Numbered from the stretch's first letter, positions 51,601 through 63,842 are shown. The stretch: 64,000 nucleotides of DNA from Acanthococcus lagerstroemiae (GCA_031841125.1 CM063108.1:73070344-73134343), one strand, 5' to 3'. Program-made: numbers and translations. Notes: generated by a model from the sequence alone, not told the origin.

Positions 51601-54600
51601 TCGACGATTTTATGCCGACTTTCGCACTCTTGAAGTCCATTTGCTTGTTGACCTGCGGCAAATTCTCTTTTATGAGCGTACGTCTTATTTTCATAGCTTG
51701 ATCTTCGGAATGGGCAAGGTAGTCACATTTCGGAGTAGATGTGAATGGATGTACGTCAGATTTTGAGGGACTGTACACACTCGGTGAAAAAGGCACATTA
51801 TTGGCGAGACATTTTCGGGCTTTTGAAACGGGAATCTTAGATTTTAACGAATGTTTTCCATCCATTAAACATGACGGAATTTTTGAAATAGGTGACAAGA
51901 GAACTGATCGTGGTGAAGAAATGTTCGCGTGGTTAAGGTCTACACCACGCATTTGAGATGTAACAGCTATGGTGCCGGTTTCTTTCGAATTCGCGCCGTC
52001 TAAGGAAGACTGATCAACGCACATTTTCAAAGCTGATTCATTCCCAGTTTTCGCTGTATGATTCGACGAGTTTACAATATTATCAACATCGATAGCAACG
52101 GCGGCATCGTCTGTAATAATATGACCATAGTTAGCTAACGCGAATTTCTTTACGGCAAAGAGATAAATTAAATTCCACACACCGGAACGTTTATCGACGG
52201 TACTTTCAACTCGAGAACGTTTATTCGGTGGATTCGAACTAGGAGAGCTTATTTCTCGCTTTTCATCGGGGGTATTTTCTCGACGTTTCGAACATGGATG
52301 ACCAGATTTTGGCGAGTAAGACCGCGACAACAGCGGAGGAAGGACACCGAGTGAACGATTTTTCTTTAATGAAGAGATTTGTTGCAGGTAACAGAGTAAG
52401 TCACTGTTGTGTTCGACCGCAGTGATGTCCGGAATATTCAACGCGTATTTGACCTGAAATCAAAAATTAAACGAATAATTTGAATAAATGAATGAATAAC
52501 AAAAAATCTGATACTGAGTCGGAACTTACAGGAGTTAACAAACTAGCAACTGATGGTGAACCTGAAAGTAAAATAAAAGGTGAATTAACGCAGTTTATGA
52601 GTACTTTAGAAAAGCCTTTTTATAAAGCGCATTTCAATAAAAGAAGAAATTTTACCGGAAGATAGTTTTCGATTAAAATAATAGAACTACCTAGGTGAGC
52701 AACATTGTCTACCCATCAAAATTGAAAGGGCCACTCTATTATAAATTGTATGATACATATTACAAGACTGTAACAGAGTGTCAAGATGTTGAAAAACTTG
52801 AATATGTACCAAAGCTGCAGGGGTCAGGGCTCCCAATCTAGCCGGTTAGATAGAAAAATGCCATTTGAGATGGAAAGTCCGACTCTAAAAGTGTGAGGGG
52901 AAAAAACGAATCACCAAAAAACTTCTTCAGACATTTTTTTCGCTTGTTCCGTGTGCGAAATTTGGGATCCTTCAATTGGGAAATTTGTCTGTCTACCACA
53001 CCCAGTGCAAGTCGCCTCGTTAGGCGCCTAAGCGTACGGAAAGACGAAGCGTCAAAATAGAAACTCTCACTATTTCATTTGACTGACAATTACACAACTA
53101 CATTACCAATTTTATATTCTTAAGAAGTTGACAGCGATTTTCTGTCAATTAAAATTCAATTATAGAAGGACTGTCGGTTGAAATTTGGACCCATATAGAT
53201 TTTTTAATTCACACGATAGGTAATACGTCCACATTACTCATTCCAAAAGTATTGTGTGATCAAAAGTACCTATCGTAAACATGTTTTGATAAGACATTAG
53301 AAGTTCAACTTTTCGGGGTAGAACGCATGCTGCCAATACCACGTTTAATATGTACATTCATCAAGAATAACTATCACCAGATCAAACATTTCCCAATTAC
53401 ATTTCTATATAGATCTAGAACATGAAAACACGTTTGTTCAAATTCAAATTCACAACACCCAATCAATTCACATGACAAGTAACCCTGCTGGCTTACGAAC
53501 TTTGTGATGTGATAAATGCACCAAAGTTTTACCTAGTCCCGAGTTTTGTTGCTTCAAATTTTGATGAACATACTCGTCAAAAAATATCACCTGATGAAGT
53601 CTCTTTCAATCATTTAAAATACTCTCTACATTAATAACAATAGGATACCATATTTCGTTTTCGAGATTTCAGTTTGATTAGTGGGTTCAACTGATTCTTC
53701 AGCGGAAATATCAGCGACACCTTTTTTCCTCAATTCTTCCAAAACACCAGTCTTCTCCCTAAAAATGATTTAAAGGAATAAAACCATAATACTTATTACA
53801 TTGTAGGTACAATTCTCTCTCTCAAAAAAAAAAAAAAAAAAAAGTAACACGAGCGTTTCTTACCCGATTTGTCGTATCAAAACAGTCTTACGCTCATAGC
53901 ATTTTTTCGTATTGATAAAAGCTTCAGAAAATTCAAGGACTGCCTTTCTCAATTTCAGACCTGAAAAATATTCACAATAAAAAAGTACGAAAAGTTGAAA
54001 AATTAAGCTAAGAAAAAATTAGTACAGCGTAATCAAAATACTGGAGAGCAATCGATCTTGAAACCTCAGAATGGATGATATACAAGAATCTGTTCCCGCC
54101 GAGCCATTTGCCTATCTTTCATATGTGACCGGCTCGGAAGAAAGACGTCTTACGATTATAAAATCATTCGGTCTTAAGACGTTTTTCTTCAAAGTAGGTT
54201 AAATATGAAAAATTATAGGGGTACATTTGTTAGCCTACAGCGAGAATAAAACTTGCAAATTAGCCAGACCACGAAATAAGGAAAAACCAGCTGGCTATCT
54301 CAACAGTTAGAAAGGTAAATATGTGAGTAGTAAGGCAGATAACGAAGAAGCGGATAGCCAGTCTCGTCTTCATAAGAAATTTCAATTGATGAATCCACAA
54401 TTCAAAATGGTACGTATCAAAGATTAGTTGAATCAAAAAGCCGTCTGAACACTAATTAGCGTTCAGTCATTGATTCATCAGAAAATGTAAATGTCCGATT
54501 TTGAGCGATCAACTAATAATGAGCTGACAACGCTTACGAATTCTATACAACTAACCCTTACTTAAAACAGATTTAGCACAACGATTATTTATTTATGATC

Positions 54601-55715
54601 CAAGTTTCCATAGTTGTTAAAATTTGAAATTTGAAGTTAGTAACCGGCACATAAGTACTTGAAAATCAGAAATACTTACCTTGGATTTCGCGCATCTGTT
54701 TCTTTTGTCGATCCAGATTCTGTATACGCTGCCGTAAAATGCGTAACTGAACAGTAGACGCCAAGCATGTATTTTCTAAGTTATTCTTTTCCATCACCAA
54801 AGGATATGAATTGTAAATTTCCTGGAATAGATGGCCAGCAGGAAGTTGAATAAAAGCAAATAAAACACCTGTAACTTGCCCATGTTCAAAATTTAAACGT
54901 ACTTTCTGATACTTGATCATAGTTTCGTAATTCGTGCGCACTTGATCACGTTCACCCTGCCTTTGTTTAGCATCTATTTGCAATAATTCCAACTGTTTTT
55001 TCAGATTTTCAGAGTTTTTTTGAATATGTTCACGAGATAGAGCAATGCTGAAATTGAGAATGTAGATTGATTCAGTGTACCAACTGAAATTCGAAAGGTG
55101 CTTTAAATGCACACGATACACAAATACGTAAATACAACCTCGCATGATGCGAATGCCGACGGTCGATAAGCAATTAAGACTCCATTTCCCTCAAACACCA
55201 AGACAGAATAAGAAACTGCTGGTATCACTGTCTTTACTCGATATACTAACAGCAACTTCAGACAGCAACAGTTTTAAAAGACCGAAGACCGATCGTTCGT
55301 ATTCGAGGAACATTTTAATAACGATATACGAGTAAAAACTTGTTTGATATAAAATACTTACTGAGCAGTTTCATCTTCAAGCTTATCCACTTCATGCTCT
55401 TTCGTTTCAATGAGCTCGTTTAACCTCTGTATGTCTCGTTTCGAAAATTCTACGTCCTGATCAGTTTTATTGATATCCCTTACGATAGCTGCTTAAGAAT
55501 AACAATATCAAGTGGCTGCTTTCAATATACACATTGAAAATGAAAACTCTGTGGTACTAACCGCAAGCTCTATCATATTCCTGTTGAATTCGAACTTTTA
55601 AAGCAGCATTTTCAGCTTCAATATTACATAGAATGTCGCCGGGGTTGTCTGTATTCTCGTAGTTCCTTCTATCAGGTCGTTTCTCACCGGTGTTATTCAT
55701 ACTTTGATCGGTCAT
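42669..55715 (-). CDS. Coiled-coil / disordered / FG-tail protein, 904 residues, 13 exons
   Basis: Assembled from splice sites. Exons (high to low): 55715-55562, 55491-55362, 55047-54903, 54821-54680, 53960-53864, 53758-53649, 52561-52530, 52453-52183, 52110-50977, 47093-47032, 45219-45054, 43925-43806, 42820-42669. Every junction is GT-AG and the total is 2715 nt, exactly 905 codons with the TAG stop. The product starts MTDQSMNNTGEKRP. Residues about 35-225 form a charged heptad-like coiled coil. About 260-760 are Ser/Lys/Asn-rich and disordered, with many SP/TP sites (SPSVASLLTPVKYAL) and a conserved-looking MEDLIEMINRGQRPELFRKI near 700. The last 50 residues hold FGFGNS, IFGSN and FAFNF. 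Nuclear or chromosomal work is plausible. The layout recalls SIX6OS1-type synaptonemal complex proteins, but I cannot confirm it. Exon 2 has an alternative acceptor 3 nt away (55,488). Confidence 0.8.
44268..44292 (+). repeat. (TA)n microsatellite
   Basis: A pure TA run followed by poly-T, in intron 11 of the 904-residue gene. Confidence 0.9.
45750..45780 (+). repeat. (AG)n-type microsatellite
   Basis: AAAGAGAG units in intron 10 of the 904-residue gene. Confidence 0.85.
48876..49975. repeat. Three diverged copies of an AT-rich repeat, two direct and one inverted
   Basis: The word GCGCACTGTxAAATATTCTAG occurs at 48,880 (plus), in variant form at 49,187 (plus), and inverted at about 49,948-49,972. 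Each is followed in its own direction by similar blocks: TCAGCATTT, then ATTTACTCATTTTTAA, then CAAGTTCTAAAATTT. The unit of about 200-330 bp is unidentified. It lies in intron 9 of the 904-residue gene and may be a foldback element or a nested MITE. Confidence 0.5.
50639..50885 (-). mobile_element. R1-like LINE 3'-UTR fragment in intron 9
   Basis: Read on the minus strand it follows the 3' UTR of the 31.1-32.0 kb element: GTGAGGGGTGA, ATGGTGGCCCT, AAATGGGGGCT, GTCACTGATGCGATAT and GCCACTTTGGCATGCGTGCA appear in the same order. Coding sequence is absent. The fragment lies in the same orientation as the host gene. Confidence 0.75.
52111..52182 (-). other. 72-nt intron 8, in frame and stop-free
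   Basis: It is bounded by TTCCG|GTGTGT and ATTACAG|ACG. Splicing gives KRSDDAAVAIDVDN. Retention adds 24 residues (VWNLIYLFAVKKFALANYG) that look unlike the disordered surroundings. Splicing is favoured, but retention would not break the frame. Confidence 0.6.
54822..54902 (-). other. 81-nt intron 3, in frame and stop-free
   Basis: It is bounded by AAA|GTACGT and TTCCAG|GAA. Removal joins YETMIKYQK to EIYNSYPLVM and keeps the coiled coil unbroken. Retention adds 27 hydrophobic residues (VLFAFIQLPAGHLFQ) in the middle of it. Splicing is therefore the favoured reading. Confidence 0.65.
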
Positions 55716-56650
55716 TTCTGAAGATATATTGCAGAATCATTAATGAATGAAAATTTGGAAACTTAAAAAAAAAACACGTCTGATTTCCTCCGAATTGGAA
55801 ATCAACTACAAGCTTCCATGATCCATAAAGAACAAAATGGCGGGTTCTTTGTAGTTGAAGGGTAAAAGGGTATGCCAATATTTAATTTAACATGTTAGTA
55901 CCAGCGGGCGTGAATCAAAGTAAATTGAACAATACTGAATAAAGGTAAAATATGCAGTAAAGATTTTTAAAATAAGACAATTTCACGAGAAATAACCTCA
56001 AACATTCTTCAATTCGTAGAAGCACGTTTCTTTTCAAACCAGACTTTACAAGATTAAACACTAACACAAGCTATCACATAGACAATGAACGGATGAGGAA
56101 TGAGTAAGTTTGTATTCCATACAATAAATCAGGAAAAAAAAAACCTTAAAATCGAATTGTGTTTAGGCCTTTTTCCTGAAATTTCATTTTGTGATATCGC
56201 AGTAATATTGCCATAACATTACGAGAAAATTTAATCATATATTTATTGCGCCCTCTATGAAGCATAGAACGCAAAACCAGAGTCCATGATCCACAATAAC
56301 AAAGGTTGTTGGTACGAAATTCTTATCGTGTCGATTTCAGTCGATTTATGGGTATTGTATTATGCAATTTGTAATTTGTTTTTCATTCAGTTTATAATGC
56401 TGTTTTGCTGTTATAAGTACGCGGTGAGATTATTGTTTGGAATGATTTGTACTTTCATTAATATTTCATTGTATGTATTCTAGAGGAAACTGCTTCTTAT
56501 CGTATTCTAGAAGTAATGTAGACTCTGTGACTTATCAAGAATTCAATTGGTTAAGACTTATCTTGATTAACACGATGATGTGAAGAATAATTCGTCTGCT
56601 TCTATCGGGTCATTGTAGTGTTTGATAGCAGTACTTAACAAACCGTAATC
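55716..56650. promoter_or_regulatory. Shared intergenic region between divergent genes
   Basis: The start codons of the minus-strand coiled-coil gene (55,715) and the plus-strand myopic gene (56,651) are 935 bp apart and face away from each other, so both promoters and 5' UTRs must lie here. No clear TATA box or initiator can be assigned by eye. A tiny upstream ATG ATG TGA reading frame occurs near 56,574 before the myopic start. Confidence 0.5.
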
Positions 56651-59600
56651 ATGGAAGCCCTTCCTAGATTACCGATGTTGAGTTTCGAATTTCGGGCCTA
56701 TTACCCGAAAAATGGTCAGTTTGGACCAGATTTGATGAACGTAAGTTGCATTTTCTCTCAATAAAGATACTCTCGATGTAACATGTAGGTAGTTGATCGT
56801 GGCTCGAGAATTTTGTTCCTATGAATGTAATATTTACAGCTTATCAGACAATATTATCAAGAAGATCCGAGCAACTATACCGAAGAAATACAACAGTTAG
56901 AGAAACTCAGGCAACAAGTTATGAAGATTAACAAAGATATCGAAGGGTGTAATTTACTGAAGCGATACTTTTGCCAGTTATACTTTCTGCAAAAACGGTT
57001 CCCTATGTTGAAAGATGCTTCTAGTGTTTCTGACATTTCGTGGTGAGTGTTTGTAATTGATGTATAATGTATAAATACAGTTGATACTAGTCTCAGAAAC
57101 GTTAAAATGAAATATTTGTTAATTTACAGGAAAGACGTTCTTACGAACGCGAATTCGAAAAAAATTGACTATCGTAATGAATTTACTGTTACTTTGTACA
57201 ATATTGGAGCTCTCCATACGATGTTGGGCGCTGCGGATGACAGAACTACATCCGAAGGACTGAAACTTGCTTGTACTCATTTTCAGTGCGCTGCTTGGGC
57301 ATTTACAGTGAGCAAGATGAATTTTATTCGTGTCATATAGAGCACTGTATTATAAAAAATCTAATTCGACTGGTACGCGTAGTATTTGCAGGAGATCACT
57401 GCCGTGAACGTAAGATCCGATTTCGATCCTGGCTTTTTGCAGTTTCTTATTCCCGTATGTCTGGCACAGGCTCAGGAATGCATCGCAGAAAAAAGTATCA
57501 CCGATAATCGCAAACCTAGCATAAGTGGTAATAGTTTTTTTGTTTTGTTTTCATCATACTCGAAGAGAGGAAGTTATTGTAAGTTCGACTTTTTAAATAT
57601 TTTTTTGTTCAACTTATCTGTTTGTCTGTAGCCAAAGTTGTGACGCAAATTTGCGAATATTATGGTACAGCTATGAATGCGTTAAGTTTACTGAAGCAAG
57701 AAGATTCTATTATAATCGATTGTGGCATGAAGAATTCTCATGTAAGTGTTTCTTACTTCAGGATTGAAATGAAACAAGTGATGTATAAAGTTCCGCAACT
57801 TTATAATCGGGTTTTGAAAGTTGAAACATCCGATTGGAATCATGTTTAGCTGACAATTAAAAGCTATCCAAGTGGTTGCCTTCTAAATTTTCCTCGCCTT
57901 TTTAAATACATTATTCAGTAAGACATTACAAAAATAAACTTTGATTCGTCTTAACTTCACGAATATTAACGAACGTTTTTGTATTTCAGGCGTGGATGAA
58001 CTACTTGAAATTCAAAAAGCCGTATTACGAATGTATTACCAATCTGTTTTTGGGCATGGTAGCCGAAGAAGAAGAGAAGATGGGAGAGCGTGTCGCATAT
58101 TTCGAGCTCGCGTCTGAGAAGTTGAATGCCGCATTTCATTATATCAAATACATCGATGTTATGCCACTGAATAAGGTGAGGACTTATCCGCTGGTTTCGT
58201 TCGTAATAATTTTTGATTTGAGAACTTTTCACTATCTATTGGTTGGACTCGCATTACATACTCGGGATGAAACTTTTCATTATCTTTGCAGGGTCTCGAT
58301 GAAGCTTTAACATTTACCCGCGATGTCGTTGAAGGCAAACGTAAAAACGCGGTTAATGAAAACGAATTCATTTACCACTCGGTGGTACCACCTAAAGATA
58401 ACTTACAGAAAGTAAATGGCGCCGTGCTTGTCAAATGCATCGGATTTGATTTCAGCGATCCCGAGATTTCAGGGCCTGATATTTTTTCGAAACTAATTTC
58501 GATGAAGGTTCACAAACTGTCATCAGTGTACAGGTTAGTTCATAATACCGGAAGTATTCCTACCTTGATTGGTCCAGAAGATTATTTTATAAATCTGATG
58601 TCGAAAATTAATCTGGGGGTTAGTTTGACGAGAAAAACCCCTTGGAACTATGAGTTATGTTCATTATTAAAAGATATTGTTCAGTTTACGTATCTAATTG
58701 ATTTTGTTTGTAATCTTTGTTTTCTTTTTAGTGAGGAAAAAGCTAAGCTGCTGCGGAGTGTCAGTGCATCGGTAGAAGAAAAAGAATCCGAACTCAATTA
58801 CGTCATGCAGTCGTTCAAACTGGATTATTTAAATCCACCAGAAGATCCAAACGCGTTGCCAGAGGTAATTTGAAGTTTTAAACCGTATTAGTTGATTTCG
58901 CTTTCCTGCTAATTCACAATTTGGCCATTTCTGACTACTAATCAGAAGTAGAGACCAGTGACGGAGAAGGGGTAAGCCGTTCGCCGTAGGTATGTGCTCG
59001 CCTTTCCAGAGACGGTATTAGGAGGCTTCAGGAGATTTTGGAAGCAGTCTTTCTTAGTTTCTTGGCATTATTAAAAAGGTTCTTACTAATTATGGTGTCC
59101 CTGCTGGATTTTCTGCAACTGTTCATCTAGTTGGTATTCGTTCGTAGATATGTATTTTAAGGTGTCTCTTAATTATTGTTTTCAGGAACTTATCGAACGA
59201 TGTGCCGCGTGCGAAGCGAAATCGAACATAGTCCAAGATTTGATAAGTTCGATGAATACACTGGCTGACGCCCATCATGAAATCGATAGCATGATGAAAG
59301 AAGTGATAATACTCATCGAGGTAGCTATCTTCTGTTTCGAGTGCTTAAAAATGTAGCATGAATTGCAAATGAAGTTATATTCCGAGGAACTTTTTACAGC
59401 AAGACGAAAAAGCGGAAGAAGAATACCAGGCAATTATGAATACGACGCGGCCGCCGTCAATCGTTGCTACCGATTTGAAGTGCGAAGCAAATCGTTACTT
59501 ACAAGCGCTAAAGACCACCACCGAGTCCAATGAGTCACTTCGAAACGCTATCTCAGCTCACGTCAATAATTTGCGGATATTAGCTTTGCCCTTGGAGGAA

Positions 59601-62396
59601 CTGGAAAAGCAACTTCCTTGCGTCTCATTTGATTATTGTATGGAGACACGTGATATCGTAAATTGGGAGTTTTTGAAATAGTGAACTAACAGACTTTCTT
59701 ATGATTTTGTTGTAGCCCCGGAAGAGAGAGATATTGTGAAAGAGTTACAACGACTGGTGGATAAGGTGGAGGAAATGAAGACTCAAAGAGCGCTGCTAAT
59801 GCTGCAACTGCGAGATTCACTCAGGAATGACGACATCACTGATCAGTTGGCGATAACAGACGAAGATAAAAGTATGTTCCCTGCTATGGTTCAGAAAGAA
59901 ATCGGAAAACATCAAAATGTGGTACGTACTCCTTGTTTAAAACAATCTGGTTCCACCGGAAATTTTATGTTTAGTTCAAACGAACCTTCGGAATTGAGCC
60001 CGTCAGTTGGAAACCCAAATTTCAGGTCGCTTCGACTTCTTTTCTCTGTCTGATACCTTTGTGTATCGTCTTCGTTACAGGTAAACTTGATCGAGCAGAA
60101 CTTAAAAGCGCAATCGAACATTCTGAAAGCGATAACGAACTCTTATGCGGCGTACGCACCCATCCGCAAAATCATCACTGAAACGGCGCACAAACGCGGC
60201 GTCCAGATTAACGCCCTTATCGAAAGTTTCGACGTATCGGGCGAAGTGTTACAGAAGACGGCCAAAGGCCTCGACTTTTATCGTAAACTGGAGGCGAACG
60301 TTCGAAAATTGTTGACACGCGTTAAAGGCACCTGTAAAGTACAAGAAGAAGAACGACAGCAGATTTACGCGAAAGCAGGCAAAAAACCTATTAAGAAAGA
60401 CGATAAGATTAGCGATATGCCGGAGAAACCGACTACTGTACCGGCTGCGCCCAAGTTGAAAGACTACATAGTCCAGAAACAGCTAAACAGGAACGTAAAC
60501 GAGGTTTCATTGCCGTACAATCCATACTACAGCAATCCGGCGTCGGGATACGGGCCGCCGGCTGTTGGTCACGGTGATGAAAATCGCGGTCAGTATCCTA
60601 CGTCGTCTTCAACCAGTGTCGTCGACATGAATCAGTACTACGCGACCGTGACCAGACCGCAGCCCGTTGGCTCGGAGACGACTGTTGGACCGCCGGCACC
60701 CATCGAACCTTCGATCGATCTCAAGTCTTCAGTGATGCCGCCGGCGACCGGTTACGGCAGTGCAACGTCGTATCCAGGCTACAGTTATCCTTACTATACC
60801 GCAACTGGTTCGTATCAATCGTTACCCACTTCCTACGCGACCTCGAGTCCGAACAACTACACTACGAGTACGTCATATACCGGTGCTCAAGAAAGCACGT
60901 ATGCGGCCCAGTCTCCCGCATCGCTAAGTGGCTATTCGGTGAAAGCGCCTGCCGCAAATTACGCTGCGTATAACTATTCGCAAAGCGGCTACAATACGCC
61001 ACAGCCGAACGCGTCTGTAAGCCAGCAACCTGTCGACTCCGATGTCTACAATTACAACAAGGGATTCACGAGCTACTCCGGTTATTCGAGTTCGCAGACC
61101 TCAAATCTCGAGAACAGTACAGCGAATGCGACCAAACCCGAAGTCAACGTTCAGAACGTGTATTCGCACACTCGTACCAATTTAGCCGGGTCGGTGTACG
61201 CTCCCAGTCAGACCTATGTACCAATCACATCCAATTTTTCGAACGTAACTGCGTCGGTGGCTAATTCTGGTGTGAACACGTACGCGGTATCCAGTGGATC
61301 TGCGGCGTACTCTGCCACTGGTTACGCGGCTGTAAACACCATTCAAACGAATGAGAACGTGTACGGGACTATGATTCCGGCAACGTATTCGACCGGGTAT
61401 TATAACGCCGGATCCGTTCCCGCTGCTAATACGGGTCACGGCGGAGCTTCGTACTACAGCCCCGGAACAGTTCCAGTTTCGAACACCGGCGCCAGCAATG
61501 TCGCGTACTCGGCTACGCAAGCACCCGGTACTCACGTCAACGCAGCGTTTGCCGGTACAAATTTGGCAGCAGGTGTGAATGGTCAGGCGCAGACATACAG
61601 CGTGAATAACGCGTCAGTGCCGTACTCTACGACCGCGTACATAGCCGCTGGAACTCCGAATACCCAGAATGTGTACAACAACTCAGGCTACTACAATCAA
61701 ACCAACTACGGTTACAACGCAGCCGGTGTTGCTGGCTGCCCAAGTGGTTACGATACTGCCAATTACCAGTACGGGAATGCAGCTGGTCAGCAACCGCAGC
61801 GAGCGAACCAAGTAGTCGCCGGTGCGTCAGATGTGCCCTCGACGACAGTGAGCTACGTAAGTGTTGGCGCGTTCATGTGGAATTCGACTCGGTACACGAA
61901 CGCCGGCCACCATAATACGGAGAACATAGAATCGTCGTCTAAGTCGCACGACGGACGCAGTTACGCAGTTCAGTATGCTTCCAATAATGAAACATCGACC
62001 TCGAACGGAGACGCCGATAGCCAGGGCCAACAGTATTTCACGTCGCAGTACGGTAGTCAGTACGCCGCCACATCCGAAGATTCGAACGCTGAAAATTTCG
62101 TGTCTCGAGAGAACGAACAGACTGGAGACAGACTGCAGGCCAAACGTAATTCGATGACGTACATGCAGGCGGGATCTGCCGGAAATAAAAATACTACGTC
62201 GACGTTCGTGAACGGAAAGGGAGCGACAACGACGCCAACTGAAGGGAAACCGAAATCGAATTTGGATCTGTTGGCTGATTTGGATTTCGACGTGTCAGAT
62301 AGGCCGTTGCTACCTATTTCAGAGGCGGCAGCAGCGAATAAGATTATCGAGAAGTTGACGAATCTGAATATGAACGCGAGTGCAACCGAAAAAAAG
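56651..62396 (+). CDS. mop: HD-PTP / PTPN23 orthologue (Drosophila myopic), BRO1-V part, 3' incomplete
   Basis: An endosomal ESCRT adaptor that binds ESCRT-III/CHMP4 through its BRO1 domain to sort receptors. Exons: 56651-56740, 56840-57042, 57130-57307, 57392-57527, 57632-57741, 57990-58175, 58292-58533, 58732-58864, 59186-59320, 59400-59637, 59716-59921, 60081-62396. All are GT-AG, with phases closing at 1391 codons. Residues 1-390 are the BRO1 domain (start MEALPRLPML; YNIGALHTMLGA; CTHFQCAAWAF; AQAQECIAEKSITDNRK; GERVAYF; ISGPDIFSKL). Residues 395-740 are the V domain of long helices. Residues 780-1330 are a Tyr/Ser/Asn/Ala-rich low-complexity linker, followed by SNLDLLADLDFD. Exon 12 ends at AAAAAG|GTGAGG. 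Reading through gives a stop at 62,453, which would lack the usual phosphatase domain, so further exons past the window are expected. HD-PTP phosphatases are often catalytically weak or inactive. Confidence 0.92.
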
Positions 62397-62739
62397 GTGA
62401 GGAGGGTTGTTGTTATAGATAATATGAGGGTGGGATTGCGAAATCAAGAGTGAAAGATCCTTCTAACGTTTGTTGGTGGGTTTGAATGGTGTTTCGCATC
62501 ACTCGCGTTTCCCGGATTGAATGACTTGAGGGATAATTAAACGGATTGCAAAGCGAAAAACGTTACGCTGCTTGTTCATCGCGCATACAATATTGCCCTC
62601 GTCGTATCTTTCTAACAAAATTTAGAATATCTCTCCTGGAAGAAAAAGTAGTCAGAGAGGTAGGTCGAGAAGCCGAGTCATAATCAGTTCCAAAGGAATC
62701 TTGAATAGATCTCTCATCAGACGATAAGCGAATCTTCTT

Positions 62740-63440
62740 GAATTTCAACCTAATCTAATTCTGAAAGTATCTTGAGGAATCTGAATGTCTCTTAGAAGAA
62801 CTTTAACAAATTCAATGAACCTACAAAGTGTCGTAACAAATTTAAATTATTCATCCGAGAGTCTCGATGACTTAGCCATTCTTTATGAGTTTCAACTAAG
62901 TTTTCAAGGGATCTTGACAGATCTCAGTGTCCCTTAGCAGTGAGTTCACGTACCTTAACCGAATAGTAATGCGTCTGTCAATCGTGACAGGGTCATCCAA
63001 ATGAATCTTAATGAGTTCCAGTAGAGATTTAATTAACCTTAACGAATCGTCAAGGGTCCTAGTGATGTGTGAACAAGTTAAAATGAGTCTTATCAGAGTC
63101 TTGAGTCGGAACGGGTCTCTACGATTTTTACGCACTTAAACTATTCTACATGTATCTTGCCAGGAGCCTTGTGTGTCTTGATGATTTTTACGTGCGTTTT
63201 AATGAGACTTAGCGGGTGTCTTAACACCTCTTAACAAAGTCTGGACTCATCTTTAATGAGTTTCAGTTACATTAATGACGTCTTATCTGAAATTTAAAAT
63301 TTTGAATGAGTATGAGCTGAGTTTCCAGGAGTCTTGACAGACTCTAATGAGTCTTGAATAGAGTTTACAGAATCATAATGAGACTAAACAGAGTCTAACA
63401 AAACTTTGATATAATGTTGATGCGCTTGAAAGCCTCGACG
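62740..63440 (-). repeat. Degenerate ~21-bp AAGACTCATT minisatellite (copy 2, inverted)
   Basis: On the plus strand the words AATGAGTCTT, ACAGAGTCT and TTAACGAATC recur (for example 63,000-63,110 and 63,330-63,400). These are the reverse complement of the 40.7-41.4 kb family. It lies in the presumed intron 12 of the myopic gene. Confidence 0.6.
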
Positions 63441-63816
63441 AGGTTTTCACCTTAAAATGTTTTTCTAAAACATGAAATTTCCGAAAAGTATGTCTTGAAA
63501 TGTCTAAGTCAGTGACAGGAGACTTTCATTAGTACCTTTTGATAGTCGTATACCCGTGTTATCGTATTCTTCGAAATATGCTTCTGTCTCAGAATCCTCT
63601 TCATTGGTTTCTTTATTTTTCAATTGCCATTTTCCCCCCGTCATTGGTAAAGAGTTGAATTGTACCCTAATAAACACATGAACTGTCATCTATTCACGGG
63701 CGGAGTATTGGAGTCAGGTTATAGGGATGACTGCCCTTGCAAAAGTTTTATCTCACGTACCAGAGCAGTGCACGATACCGCGATATCGGTACTCGGGTAT
63801 CGTATCGTTGGAGAGC

Positions 63817-63842
63817 GACTACCGACTACGTAGTCGGTAGTC
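63817..63842. repeat. Perfect 26-bp palindrome
   Basis: GACTACCGACTAC is followed directly by GTAGTCGGTAGTC with no loop. Weaker symmetry (TATCGTATCG against CGATACGATA) extends it to about 63,795-63,866. The surrounding GATATCG/CGATACC words suggest the end of a foldback or hAT-like element that may run past the window edge. Confidence 0.7.

Noticed and set aside
57386..57631. Separate small plus-strand genes in the 57-60 kb region
   Set aside because: They are out-of-frame or intron-extended versions of myopic exons. The spliced frame accounts for all of them.
61182..62157. Open frames on both strands within the large myopic exon
   Set aside because: Shadow frames of a long exon with balanced composition. 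The sense frame has clear homology.
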